A stretch of DNA of 64,000 bases from Rhinopomastus cyanomelas (taxonomy: Eukaryota; Chordata; Aves; Bucerotiformes; Rhinopomastidae). The stretch covers positions 1-64,000 of the forward strand of contig VXBP01009307.1 of NCBI GenBank assembly GCA_013400115.1. Direction: 5' to 3'. Shown here one piece after another: positions 31,901-41,072 of the stretch. A model generated the notes under the pieces. The model did not search any database. It was not told the DNA's origin and saw only the letters and a list, made by a program, of their open reading frames with translations. Numbering within the stretch: the stretch's first letter is position 1; every line of letters begins with the position of its first letter. The position numbers were made by a program, and so were the translations under genes.

Positions 31901-34900
31901 GGGGAGGGGCAGGGCAGATAGGCTGTGCCTGGCATACCCCCAGCCCCTGGCACCACTTGCTCCTTCTGGATGGAAGCAGGAGCCAGTGGAGCAGGGAAAT
32001 GGCAACTGGCTGATGTGTTTCACATGCCAATCACTGCTCAGGCCCATCCTCAGCTCCTAACTGGTATCACTGCCCATTCCAGATCACCAGAATGACAGTA
32101 AGGAGAAGGGATGCTCCCACAGCACTGAGCCCGTGTTCCTGCTTGACTTTCATAATATCTTTGGGACTGTTTTACACCAGGACATCCCTGGGTTTTATCC
32201 CCTCCGGGTACAGCCCCTGAAGGGGATGTCCTGTCCCAGTACCTGCGCAGATGACCCCAGCATCCTCATGGTGGCCGCAGTTATGGATGCCCCAGCCGAG
32301 GCTGTAGCAGGCAGAGAGGAAGGGCTCACTGCCATCACAGTTGACGTTGTCCAGGAGGATGCGCCCTGTGCCGTAGCCAAAGTAGGCATTGCTCTTGTAG
32401 TCCAGGGCTGGGCCGCAGCCCATCTGCTTGCAGACCACGCTGGCGTCGCTCAGACCCCAGTCATCATCACAAACAGTGCCCCAGTTCCCTCGATAGAAAA
32501 TCTCCACCCGCCCCTGGCAGGTGTCGGTGCCGCTCACCAGACGGATGCTGCCATCACCTGGAGGGGGACATCAGGCAGGGAGAAGTGCATCACAGAATCG
32601 TTTAGGTTGGAAAAGACCTTCAAGCTCATTGAGTGCAACCTTGAACCAAACTGTCCCATCCCACTGCTGAACCTGAGCTCCTGACCTCCACAACTGTGAA
32701 ACACGGCCAGGGATGGCAATTCAGCCCCCTCTCTGGGCAGCCTGCTCCAAGGCCTGAGGACCCTTTCCAGAAGAAGTTTTTCCTCAGGGCCAACCTAAAC
32801 TTTCCTGGGGCAGCTTGAGGCTATTTCCTCTTGTCCTGTCCCTTGTTCCTTGTGAGAAGAGACCAACATCCACATCACTTCCCCTGGGAAGTCACCACCT
32901 GCAGTAGTGACACCAAACCTAGATCCAGCAGTGCCCACAGCAGCAATGAAAATGGTTAAGAAACAGTGGAGAAAGGGCAATGCATTAGGGCTGGTGGGAG
33001 CCATGGCTTGACCATGGCTGGCACAACAACATCCCTGGGGCTCTGTCCCTCAGAGCTGGAGTCAAGGGCTTCATAGAGGGGCAATAGGAGGTGGGTGGGG
33101 GACACTGAGCCCTACCAGCCCCCATTGGGGATTGGCATCTGCAAGCGATGGCCAAGCTCCTTACTTTCCCCGTCCTGTACCACGGTGGTGAGGGTCCTGC
33201 TCGTTGGTCCTTCACTGGCTTGTGTGAGCGAGAACTCTGGAAAGGGAAGCAGAGAGGTGGCAGCCATCGTCCAGAGGCTGGCTGTGAGCAGTGCCCTGTG
33301 CTGCCCATCCAGTCAGACAATGATGTGCACTCAGCCTCTGCACCAAACCACTCTGATGGAGAAGAGAAGAGGGTCTGCAGCTACAGCACCCTGCCATGTC
33401 TGTGTGCCCACTTGTGTGTGCAGGAGGGTGGTTGCTGGCTCGGTGGGCAGCTGTGCCTGGCCACATAGCACAAGGACCTGCACTAAATCTTGTTTGAGCC
33501 AGGATGCCACCTGTCCTGGGGTTTGGATTCAGAGTCATGACATACAGACAGAAAAACCAGAAGTATTTTGGTTTTACTGCTGATTTTACTTATATTTCTT
33601 CTGCTAACCATGTTGTTTCAAGTCACTGTGTTACCTGTGTTGTCCCAGCTCCTCAGCTGGGTTGCTGAAATTCTCCAGGGGTGGTCCCAGAGGCAGCCAC
33701 AGGGGTGCCCATGCTGTGGGAAACATCCTAGGCAGCCCAGCCCAGAGACACTGCGACAAGCTGGAAACCTCATCCAGAGGCATGGAAAAAGACTGGAAAC
33801 CCAGCCCAGACACATGGAAAAGGGCTGGAAACACAGCCCACAGACATGGAAAAGAGCTGGCTGGTTACCCAGTTCCCTCCATAGCCACAGCTGACAGAAA
33901 GCTGGCTCTTGGAAAGCTGGCTCATGGAGCATGGGAAGTTGGACCCAGCCCAAGGCTCTGGTGGTCAGACTCCTACACCACTCCGGAGGGCCATCCCAGA
34001 GCATCTCCTGGTCTCCTTTGTCAATCAAGCTACAAACACTTCATGGCTGAAGCTGCCCAAACTGCTCCTCTGCCCTCAGATCCATCTCCTTCACCTCCTC
34101 CTATAGTCCTTCCAACTCTCCTCTCCAGCAGGGCCTTGATGCAGAGTTCCTACTCAATTCACAATCTCCTTTCTCTGGTTTCTGCTGGTCCAACATCCCA
34201 GCCTGCCCAGCATCCCTTCCTTCTACAGGACATGGAGATGGGCTGAACAGTCACAGCCATAGTCAGGCTCTGGCTCTGCACAGCCCCACGTAGCTATGCA
34301 GGAGGAACGTATGGGGTGTATAGGGGTTGGCACAGAACTGTTTCTCTTTAATTTGCCAAGTTCAAAGGCTTTTCTCACCTTTAGGAACATTTCCTACTGA
34401 AACATTCAGTGATTTAAGGGAAGACAAGGAGAAAGAGAAAGGAGCAGTGGGGCAGTGGCTGACTCACAGGCAGGAGCGTGGGTGGGGGTGTGCTCCTTCC
34501 CCAGGAATCATGCTGGAGAGGTTGCAAAGTCCCTGAGCTGTGAGTGAAAGGGAACACTAACCAGGCTGGTCACCTTATGGAACACCAGCAGGCAGAGATG
34601 GGTTGTGATCTGGATTGAGGAAAGAGGGTGGAGAAAGGAAGCAGAGGAGGTTTGTCTGACCCAGACTCAGAGGAACAAGGTCTGAGATGCAACTCTTGGG
34701 CTCCCCCAAGGTCTCTGCAGCACCAAGTCTTCCAGCACCAGTTCTTCTTGCCCCCCACCCCAGAGAGACCTCCTTACCGTTGCACACAACAGCCACATCC
34801 TCATAGTGGTAGCAGTTGTGGATGCCCCAGCCGTGGCTCCAGCACTCACTCAAGGCTGGCTCCCAGCCCTTGCAGTCCACATTGTCCAGGAAGATTGGTC

Positions 34901-37900
34901 CACTCCCTTGGCCAAAGGTCATGGCAACCGGAAGGGTGATGGCATGGCCACAGCCCAGCTGGCGACACACCACGTTGGCATCCACAATGTCCCAGTCGTC
35001 ATCACAGACTGTCCCCCAGGATCCATTGTAGAGGATCTCCACTCGTCCCTGGCAGCGGCTGGGCCCATTGGAGAGGCGAATTTCTGGAATGATGGGCAGA
35101 GAGAGGTCCCTCAGCAGGCAATGAGGCCATCCCAGGGCCAGGTTGTGCAACATTCAATAAGGGGTCCTGCACTTGGGTCATAACAACCCCATGGAACGCT
35201 ACAGACTTGGGGATTGGAAAGCTGCACATTAGAAAAGAATCTGGGGATGCTCATCAACAGCAGCTGAAGATGAGCCAAAATGTGCCCAGGTGCCAAGGTA
35301 GTCAGCAGCATCCTGGCGTGTGGCCAGCAGTACCAGAGCAGGGATTGTCCCCATGTACTGGGCACTGGTGAGGCCCCACATTGAGCCTTGGGGTCAATTC
35401 TGGTCCCTCACTGCCAGAACATTGAGGGGCTGGAGTGGATCCAGAGAAGGGCAACAGAGCTGGAGAAGTGTGAGGAGCACCAGTGCTCTGAGGAGTGACT
35501 GAGGGAACCAAGGGGGTTTAACTGGAAAGAAAGAGGCTCAGGGGACACTTCCTTAGTCTTTCCTCAAGTAACAAGTGGTAGGACTAGAGGTTGAGTCAGG
35601 GGAGGCTCAGGTTGGAAATTAGGAAGAATTTCTTCCACTAAGGGGTTATCAGATGTTGGAACAGACTGTGAGGGCAGTGGTGGAGTCATAATCCCTGGAA
35701 GTATTAAAATACATAGGTATAGAGCTGAGGCAGGGGTAACCTGGCAAAGCTGGGTCAGTGGTTGAACCTGATGATCTTATAGGTCTCTTCCAACCAAACT
35801 GATTCTGTTGTTTCTGTGAAAAGCTGCCGATGAAAAACCTGGGGACAGACTTCAGCAGAGGCTGCTGTGCCACGACAAGGGGTGATGGTTAAATTGAAAG
35901 ACGGAGACTCAGACTGGAGAGAAGGAAGAAATATTTCACATGGTGGTGAGATGGTGAGAGCCAGGCCCAAGTTGCCCAGAGAGGTGGGAGAAATCCCATC
36001 CCTGGCACCATTCCAGGTCAGGGTGGATCCTGGGGCTTTGAGCAACCTGCTCTGGTTGGGGATGTCCCTGCTCACCGCAAGTGGTTGGACTGGAGGAGCT
36101 TGGAAGGTCCCTTCAACCCAAATTACTCTGTAGCAGAGACATGGAGAGTCAACACATCTCACTCCATAGAGGGGGTCTCTTGAAGGCAATAACCCAATAA
36201 AAGGAGAGGAGAGCAGCCACGTGGTGTCTCATGATGACATAAGATTGGTGACAAGTGACAAGATGCAATTAGCAAATTGTTATTAGCCTCAACAGATGTG
36301 TCTGGAGCTGGTGCCATGTGGGCTTTGGTGCGATGGAGATGATGTCTCAAGCTGCCAGAGTGGGGACCAGGCCTGTGAGAGCCTCTGGGAAGCCTATCAA
36401 GGTGACTATTAGCTGGGTCATGACGAATGGCACAAGGACAGACTCAGCAGGAGGTGGCAAAATTCTGATCTTGGCATAATAAGCAGAACAAGCCTAACAA
36501 AGGATCTCAATTTTCTTTTTGTAAGGGCAGTTTAGCTTTTTGCTCTTGCTTTTTATTCAAAACCAACCTGTTTTGGATTTGAAATTCTCCAAACCACATT
36601 TTAAACAGCACTCAAACCTAAAAGCATCCTTCAGCTGCAGAATTTCCTAGAGAAAATAAACTTTGTGAGAAGAGCCTCACCTGGGAATGGCAGCAGCACG
36701 GGCTCGGAGGTGATGCCTGCAAGGGAGAGGAAAAGGGATCAGGGCTGTTCAGGGTCACAGAGTCACAGAATCATTCAGGTTGGAAAAGACCAAGCTCACT
36801 GAGCCCAGCCATTAATCCAGCTGTCCCAACCCACTGCTAAACCCTGTCCCTGAGCTCCAGATCTCCAAGACAGGGGCCAGGGATGGCAATTCAACCCCCT
36901 CTCTGGGCAGCCTGTTCCAAGGCCTGAGGGCCCTTTCCATGAAGAAGTTTCTCCTCAAGGCCAACCTAAACTTCCCCTGGGACAGCTTAAGGCCATTTCC
37001 TCTTGTCCTGTCCCTTGCTCCTTGTGAGGCCAACCCCCACCTCTCTCCACCCTCCTGTCAGGGTGCTCCAGATTTCACAGTTGGCAGAGAATGAGTGGAA
37101 CAGCAGCAGGGCTAATGTGGGTGCGGAAACTGAGGCAGCAATTCATGCTTGTGAGCAACCATGGCTCTCGAGCTGGACTGGGCTCTAACTGCTGGGTGAC
37201 ATCCTTGCTCCACATCCTGATTCACCTGGTTTGTGCTCCTGGCTCCCAGAGAGAGAACCTTTTCCTTCCCCCTCTCCCTCCTTCTCAACTGGGCCAGGTA
37301 GAACCAGTGCTTCTGATGGAACTAGTGGCTGGTCCCAGATGAGTTGTGCTTTGAGATGCATCTCAGGGTCCTCTGTGTTTCCCTGTCTTTGTCACTGACT
37401 TGGTGGGTGAGACGGGAATGAGGAAAACCAAACCTGCCTAGCAGAGGAAACAGGCTGAAGATCTTGGGGCCTACAAGTAGGATGGAGACAGATTTTTCAG
37501 CAGGGCTTGTGCACCAGGAAAAGGGGTGATGGTTAAACTGAAAGATGGAGATTCAGATTAGAGAGAAGGAAGACATTGTTGATGCTGAGGAGGGTGAGAC
37601 CCTGTCCCAGGGTGCCCAGAGAAGTGGGAGAAGCCCCATCCCTAGAACTATTCTAGGTTAAGTTGGACCTTGGGGCTCTGAGCAACCTGTTCCAGCTGGA
37701 GATGTTTCTGCTTACTGCAGGGGTTGGACTGGGTGAGCTGTGAAGGTCTCTTCAACCGAATTCAGCCTGTGTTTTGATGACTCTATCATCTCCTGATGGA
37801 AAGGGTTGAACTGGACACCCCTATGTGCATTTTAATTGACTCTTTCCTCTCTCTGCAGGCTCTATATTTGCACAGGTACCACCACACCCACTGGTGGGCT

Positions 37901-40900
37901 GGAGCCACCTGACAGGATAGAAACTGGCAGCACTGGAGAGCTACAGGCACTGGGTGCCACATGACACTGTGACTGATGATGCTTCTGGTGCAGTTAGAGC
38001 AGAGTCCTTCCTGCTGCAGGGAGCATCAAATACCAGTGGGTGCCACTGCACTGCACTGGTGTGGGGCAACAACATGAGGGCCTGACTTCTCACCTGGCAC
38101 CCTGTGGGGAGCATTGCACCTCGCACTGGGTGCTGCTGTGCTGCTGGCACCATTGACTGCTCAACTAGAAGAGACGAGGAAGCAGAGAGGAGCACAACCA
38201 CAGCCACAACTCCTTGGCCTGGAACCAAATTCTCCCAGTAACTAGAGCCTGGACATTGTCATCAAGGGCTTAACACGAACTGGCCACAGAAATGTCCTGC
38301 AGCCAGGAGGTGGAACAGAGTGAGCAAGAGCTGGGAGAGGGGGATACACTCCATCATCTTCCTGGTAAAACTGGTTTTATGTAGCGATGGGGGTAAATCC
38401 AGGGGAGAGCTGCTTGTCTCCTCCTGTGCTGGTGTAATATAAGGGTGTTGGAAAGCTAGGAAGGGGCCTTTGGATTCCAGATGGCTCAGGAAGGGCAGCA
38501 GCAGGTCTGTGATGCACAGACAAACCTCTGGTGGTTTCTCCCTCAGGGCTTGGCTTCCCACTCCCAGGAGAGACTGTGATGCCAAAGGGCTTTAATTTCC
38601 TCTTAATTCTCAGCCTTCTCTAAGCAGCGGGAACAAACAGCATCCAGAGGCAGCTGAGTGCTTGCAGGATGCATCACTGTCCCAGTTTAAACTGGGTTTA
38701 AATAAGGCTTTGAAAGCACTCTGCCAGCAGCCCCAAGGCTAGGGAATGCTACTCATGAGCCACAGGCAGAGCCAGAAGTTCCCCCATAGGCAGAGCCAGA
38801 GGGTCCCCACAGCCAGAGTCCCCAACCACCCACTCCTTCAGCCAGACAGGGTCCCTCATCCACAGCTGGGGTGTTATTTGAGGAGATAAACCCTCTTGGG
38901 CCTAATCCTGAGTGACGTGGGACCACTGGGATGCTGCCAGCACAGAGCAATGAGGTCTTCAGCTTGTCCAGAGAGTCAGGGCAACACGATCATGATGTCC
39001 CGGGGATGATGGATGGGGACTGGTGGCTCAACCGCATGGATGTCCCCTGTGGGTGCTCCAGAAGTTTTCAAGGCCTCAGTAGATACTTGAGACCAGCTTG
39101 GATCTCCTGGGGCATCCAGAGCACCTTGGGCTTGAGACTGTGGCTACAAAGTGAATGTAACACCTTCCTTCAGTGACACCTTCCTTCAGTGACACCCTCT
39201 GAGCAAACAAAACCCCTTGAAGCTAATTACAGCAACCAAGATCTAATCAATGGCTGTGGTGGCTCCATGTTCTCTTTTTCTACCCTGGCTTGGACCAGCC
39301 CTGCCCTGCTCCGTGTTCAGCCCACAAGCAACAACAGGATGCTCCATTTCTGCTGCTCTGAAGGTCGCTGTCGCTGCTGTGAGAAGTAGTATAAGTGTGG
39401 AGGGGACAGTTGAGTGGATGAACCTACTCCCAAGGACATGGTCTGGGAGACCATTAATTCAACAACTAAACGAGGCTGTCAGATGAGGATCTAGAAACCC
39501 CAAGAGAAATGAGAGTGAGTCATCTCCTTGCCTCTGCCTCTGACACAGCCCCTGGGAGCAGTGCTTGGAGAAAGGTGCTCCCCATAGCTGGGTTGGACAT
39601 CAGTAGCTGTGGTCTGCCCTCCTCAGCCCTCCCAGCAGGACACTAGCAAGTGGGGGATTCAACAGGCAAGACCAAGGGGAAAGTGAGGCTGGTTTGTTGA
39701 GGTAGAGGATGGAGAAGGACATGGCAGCCTCAGGGGCTGGAGAACAGGAGGGAGCTCATTCCCATTGCCCCTGCTCCACAAATGTGGCTATATGAGGGGT
39801 TTTATGAAGAGCTTTTGATCCCGGTTTAACACTTAGTCCATGCCAGTGCCCAAAATACAGTGGATGAAAGGGACACTGCTAAATATTCAATATTCATCTC
39901 CCTTTAAGTCAAAATCAAAGAGATGAAACATTTATTTGTGAGCATCCTCCAGCAAAGTCAAGGGAGACCTGAGAAAAATGTCCCTGGTATGGCTGCCTTA
40001 ATAAGAGATGAGGGGAACCCAGTATCTTTGAGGAGAAAGCGTGAGCCGTCTGCGTTTCTCTGATCCAGCTTCACAAAGCAAAAAGAAAAGAGGAAACCAG
40101 CTCCAGTAAACAGCATCTCTCAGGGGGCAGGTGCTAAATAAACCACCCATTGGGAGGACAACTCACCCTTTGTTAGTGTCTGAGCTGTGCCCATTAATGA
40201 GGAGAACTGGGATAGTCCAGTGGAACAGCAATGTAGCCACCAGGGTCCACCAGCATTGCCACCAGCAGCTTGGGGGGNGTGGAAACTAGAAAACCTGATT
40301 TAATGCAATTACGGTGTCTGACTGCACCTTAATTGCCTGTTTCTGGCTGCCTTTGTCTTAGCGGTGCTTTGTTGAGGCAGGAAGGTGTCAGCAGCCGCCT
40401 GGCTGTAATTAACCTGAGAAAGTCACCTGGGATAATGACGCTGCTGCAGCTTATGGGGACCCTCATGTGAGAGCAGGCATGGCTTTTTCTTGTTCTCTAG
40501 TTTTCCTGGTTTAAATGCCATGGCTGGACAGTGACTCGGGAGCAGTGTCCTCAGGGGACAGGGCCTCGGCAGGACTAGTCCCACAGCTTGATCCCTTGGC
40601 CATGACACCAGCCTCATGGCTCCCATCCCTTGGCCATCAGCATCCTCCCAGTGATGGGAGGTGCATCCTCTGTGCCTTGGACCCACACTGTCCATATTGC
40701 TGCCACTTGCCAGCCCGAAATGACTATCCTGCCATCTCATATTGGTCATAAGAGCTGAACCTGCTGCCTCCCTCTCTGCGCTTGCTCAGTGTGGCTGGGG
40801 ACATCACGATCACTCTCCTTAAGGCTATCCACGAAGAAAATCCAAGGCCAGAAGGGAGACTGTGGGTGCTTAAAACTAGACCCTCCCTCTACACCATGCA

Positions 40901-41024
40901 GGAGCTCACCGGTGGGGCTGAGGAAGAGTAGGAGGAAGGTGGTTGTCATCAGGCAGAGAGGCAGCACTCTGATGTCTGATGTCCCCGTGCTGAGCCGGCT
41001 GCTCGGACAGGGACTGAGTGTCAT
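28681..41024 (-). CDS. SSC4D: SSC4D, scavenger receptor cysteine-rich protein with four SRCR domains (whole coding span)
   Basis: Nine minus-strand coding exons join in one frame: 41024-40910, 36716-36681, 35083-34778, 33236-33165, 32557-32243, 31409-31329, 31228-31151, 30716-30405 and 28997-28681. The total is 1632 nt, a 543-residue protein plus stop. Every intron is GT-AG and every one sits in phase 1, the pattern of shuffled SRCR modules. The order is: hydrophobic signal segment, short linker, SRCR1, linker, SRCR2, two Ser/Thr-rich linker exons, SRCR3, SRCR4, stop. Each SRCR has eight cysteines (group B) and the WGTVCDD, VVC(R/K)Q(L/M)GCG and H(E/Y)EDxxxxC-like boxes. There is no transmembrane helix after SRCR4, so a secreted protein is expected. 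Human SSC4D is of similar length and lies next to YWHAG, as here. SRCR proteins of this kind bind polyanionic or microbial ligands, but the ligand of SSC4D is not known. An upstream non-coding exon is likely. Confidence 0.9.
29085..29160 (+). mobile_element. CR1 3'-terminal scrap
   Basis: GATGATCTTAAAAATCTCTT then CCAACCAAAGAGACTCTGTG is the extreme 3' end of a plus-strand CR1, inside the SSC4D intron between SRCR3 and SRCR4. Confidence 0.75.
29410..29565. repeat. 26-bp minisatellite, six units
   Basis: Units starting G(G/A)TC(C/T)AT(C/T) begin at 29410, 29436, 29462, 29488, 29513 and 29542. Spacing is 26, 26, 26, 25 and 29 bases. It lies in the SRCR3-SRCR4 intron of SSC4D. Confidence 0.85.
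30055..30125 (-). mobile_element. CR1 3'-terminal scrap
   Basis: ATAGGATCATAGGATCATAG followed by the TTAGGGGTTGGAAGGGATCC segment is the minus-strand terminus of the same subfamily as the CR1 at 26.6-27.7 kb. Confidence 0.85.
30405..30716 (-). CDS. SSC4D: SSC4D exon 8: SRCR domain 3
   Basis: 104 codons between the acceptor CCCCCACACAG and the donor GTGAGA, both in phase 1. It reads GSVRLANGNGSCRGRVEV at its start, then WGTVCDDDWDFPDAQVVCRQ, LGCG, and closes with GHHEDAGVICR. Eight cysteines in group-B spacing, with one NGS sequon at the beginning. The minus-strand frame remains open into both introns, which gives a misleading 321-residue reading; splice sites and domain limits set the exon. 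Confidence 0.92.
30785..31045. repeat. Degenerate minisatellite, about 20-24 bp unit
   Basis: Variants of CTGGGGATGTGGGGTGAGTC recur throughout, for example GGGAGCATGGGTTGAGATCT and GAGGATGTGGAGTGAGTCCT. The array fills most of the 434-base intron between SSC4D exons 7 and 8. Confidence 0.75.
31151..31228 (-). CDS. SSC4D: SSC4D exon 7: linker
   Basis: A 26-codon linker exon in phase 1, reading VTDSRDQPSLATEVATSTLL then TVEQE, before donor GTAAGT. It joins the Thr-rich linker to SRCR3. The acceptor is a tandem CAGCAG (NAGNAG), so the exon may start at 31228 or three bases later at 31225, adding or removing one residue without changing frame. Confidence 0.8.
31329..31409 (-). CDS. SSC4D: SSC4D exon 6: Ser/Thr-rich linker
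   Basis: A 27-codon phase-1 exon after the acceptor CTGTCACTGCAG and before donor GTAGGA. The peptide LDTSTITSFTTSVTLNYEET followed by LTATAT has 13 Ser/Thr in 26 residues, which suggests a stiff, O-glycosylated spacer between SRCR2 and SRCR3. The weak donor (GTAGGA) is a small doubt. Confidence 0.8.
31430..32170. other. SSC4D intron, nothing recognised
   Basis: Intron between the Thr-rich linker exon and SRCR2. No repeat or exon was recognised. Open frames on both strands lack domain features. Confidence 0.5.
32243..32557 (-). CDS. SSC4D: SSC4D exon 5: SRCR domain 2
   Basis: 105 codons between acceptor CCCCCTCCAG and donor GTACTG. It begins DGSIRLVSGTDTCQGRVEIF, has GNWGTVCDDDWGLSDASVVC, then KQMGCG, and ends GHHEDAGVICA. 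Eight cysteines (group B). The VVCKQMGCG box differs slightly from the VVCRQLGCG of the other three domains. Confidence 0.92.
32590..32900 (-). mobile_element. CR1 3' end
   Basis: CATCACAGAATCGTTTAGGT then TGGAAAAGACCTTCAAGCTC starts a minus-strand CR1 that continues with the CR1 tail coding remnant up to about 32900. It lies about 30 bases from the SRCR2 acceptor, within the intron, in the sense orientation of the gene. Confidence 0.9.
33165..33236 (-). CDS. SSC4D: SSC4D exon 4: linker between SRCR1 and SRCR2
   Basis: A 24-codon phase-1 exon with acceptor TTCCCTTTCCAG and donor GTAAGG. It reads FSLTQASEGPTSRTLTTVVQ then DGE and is Ser/Thr-rich. Joining to the neighbours gives N-E-F and E-S-D, both in frame. 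Confidence 0.85.
33763..33858. repeat. 32-bp minisatellite, three units
   Basis: Three exact-length units start at 33763, 33795 and 33827 (GGAAAC...ATGGAAAA(A/G)(G/A)(G/A)(A/G)CT), the last two differing at a handful of positions. It lies in the SSC4D intron between SRCR1 and the first linker exon. Confidence 0.9.
33859..34777. other. SSC4D intron, nothing further recognised
   Basis: Intronic sequence between the 32-bp repeat and the SRCR1 donor. Nothing recognisable. Confidence 0.5.
34778..35083 (-). CDS. SSC4D: SSC4D exon 3: SRCR domain 1
   Basis: 102 codons between acceptor CCATCATTCCAG and donor GTAAGG, phase 1. It reads IRLSNGPSRCQGRVEILYNG, then SWGTVCDDDWDIVDANVVCR, QLGCGHAIT, and ends CYHYEDVAVVCN. 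Eight cysteines are present. It departs from the usual HEDAGVVC ending (YEDVAVVC), and it contains one NGS sequon in the first strand. Confidence 0.92.
35135..35820 (+). mobile_element. CR1 LINE, degraded 3' part
   Basis: The plus-strand copy shows CAACATTCAATAAGGGGTCC at its left side, the VASSTRAGIVPMYWALVRPH remnant, and ends in CTTCCAACCAAACTGATTCT near 35810. It has many indels. It starts only about 50 bases from the SSC4D SRCR1 acceptor, in intron 2, antisense to the gene. Confidence 0.88.
35860..36135 (+). mobile_element. CR1 3' end, second subfamily
   Basis: GGGTGATGGTTAAATTGAAA then GACGGAGACTCAGACTGGAG matches the non-coding CR1 tail shared with the copy at 37.4-37.8 kb. It ends near CCCTTCAACCCAAATTACTC. 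Confidence 0.85.
36136..36680. other. SSC4D intron, nothing recognised
   Basis: AT-richer intronic sequence without an identified element. Confidence 0.5.
36681..36716 (-). CDS. SSC4D: SSC4D exon 2: short linker
   Basis: A 12-codon phase-1 exon (ITSEPVLLPFP) flanked by acceptor TCTCCCTTGCAG and donor GTGAGG. It joins the signal segment (…SPTG) to SRCR1 (EIRLSNG) in frame. Because it is so short, support rests on splice signals, matching phases and position. Confidence 0.75.
36755..37075 (-). mobile_element. CR1 3' end
   Basis: A minus-strand CR1 begins CAGAGTCACAGAATCATTCA next to GGTTGGAAAAGACC and runs to about 37075. It closely resembles the copy at 32590-32900, so the two belong to one subfamily. 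Confidence 0.9.
37440..37785 (+). mobile_element. CR1 3' end
   Basis: GGGGTGATGGTTAAACTGAA, the GTTGGACTGGGTGAGCTGTG segment and TTCAACCGAATTCAGCC identify a plus-strand tail of the same type as 35860-36135. Confidence 0.85.
37786..40909. other. SSC4D intron 1 (between coding exons 1 and 2), mostly unique
   Basis: No exon was recognised. Small tandem repeats are at 38757-38830 (three units of about 24 bases containing GGCAGAGCCAGA) and 39164-39199 (two 18-base units of ACACCTTCCTTCAGTGAC). A single unknown base lies at 40278. Confidence 0.5.
40290..40420. promoter_or_regulatory. Candidate conserved non-coding element in SSC4D intron
   Basis: GATTTAATGCAATTACGG, CACCTTAATTGCCTG and GGCTGTAATTAACC are three homeodomain-type cores spread over 110 bases, about 0.6 kb from coding exon 1. 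Inference only. Confidence 0.3.
40910..41024 (-). CDS. SSC4D: SSC4D coding exon 1: start codon and signal segment
   Basis: ATG at 41024 opens 38 codons that start MTLSPCPSSRLSTGTSDIRV and continue with the hydrophobic stretch LPLCLMTTTFLLLFL before SPT and donor GTGAGC. The hydrophobic core at about residues 21-35 serves as signal peptide. An acceptor (GTTCCAG at 41075-41073, with a CTAAC branch-like motif upstream) suggests the exon starts at 41072, leaving 48 bases of 5'UTR. The frame stays open upstream, so an earlier start in a preceding exon cannot be excluded. An internal Met just before the hydrophobic run would give a shorter, more typical signal peptide. Confidence 0.75.
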
Positions 41025-41072
41025 CGCTGCACTGCAGCCCTCCTGCAGCCTGGTGTCTGGAGCAGACCGTCC

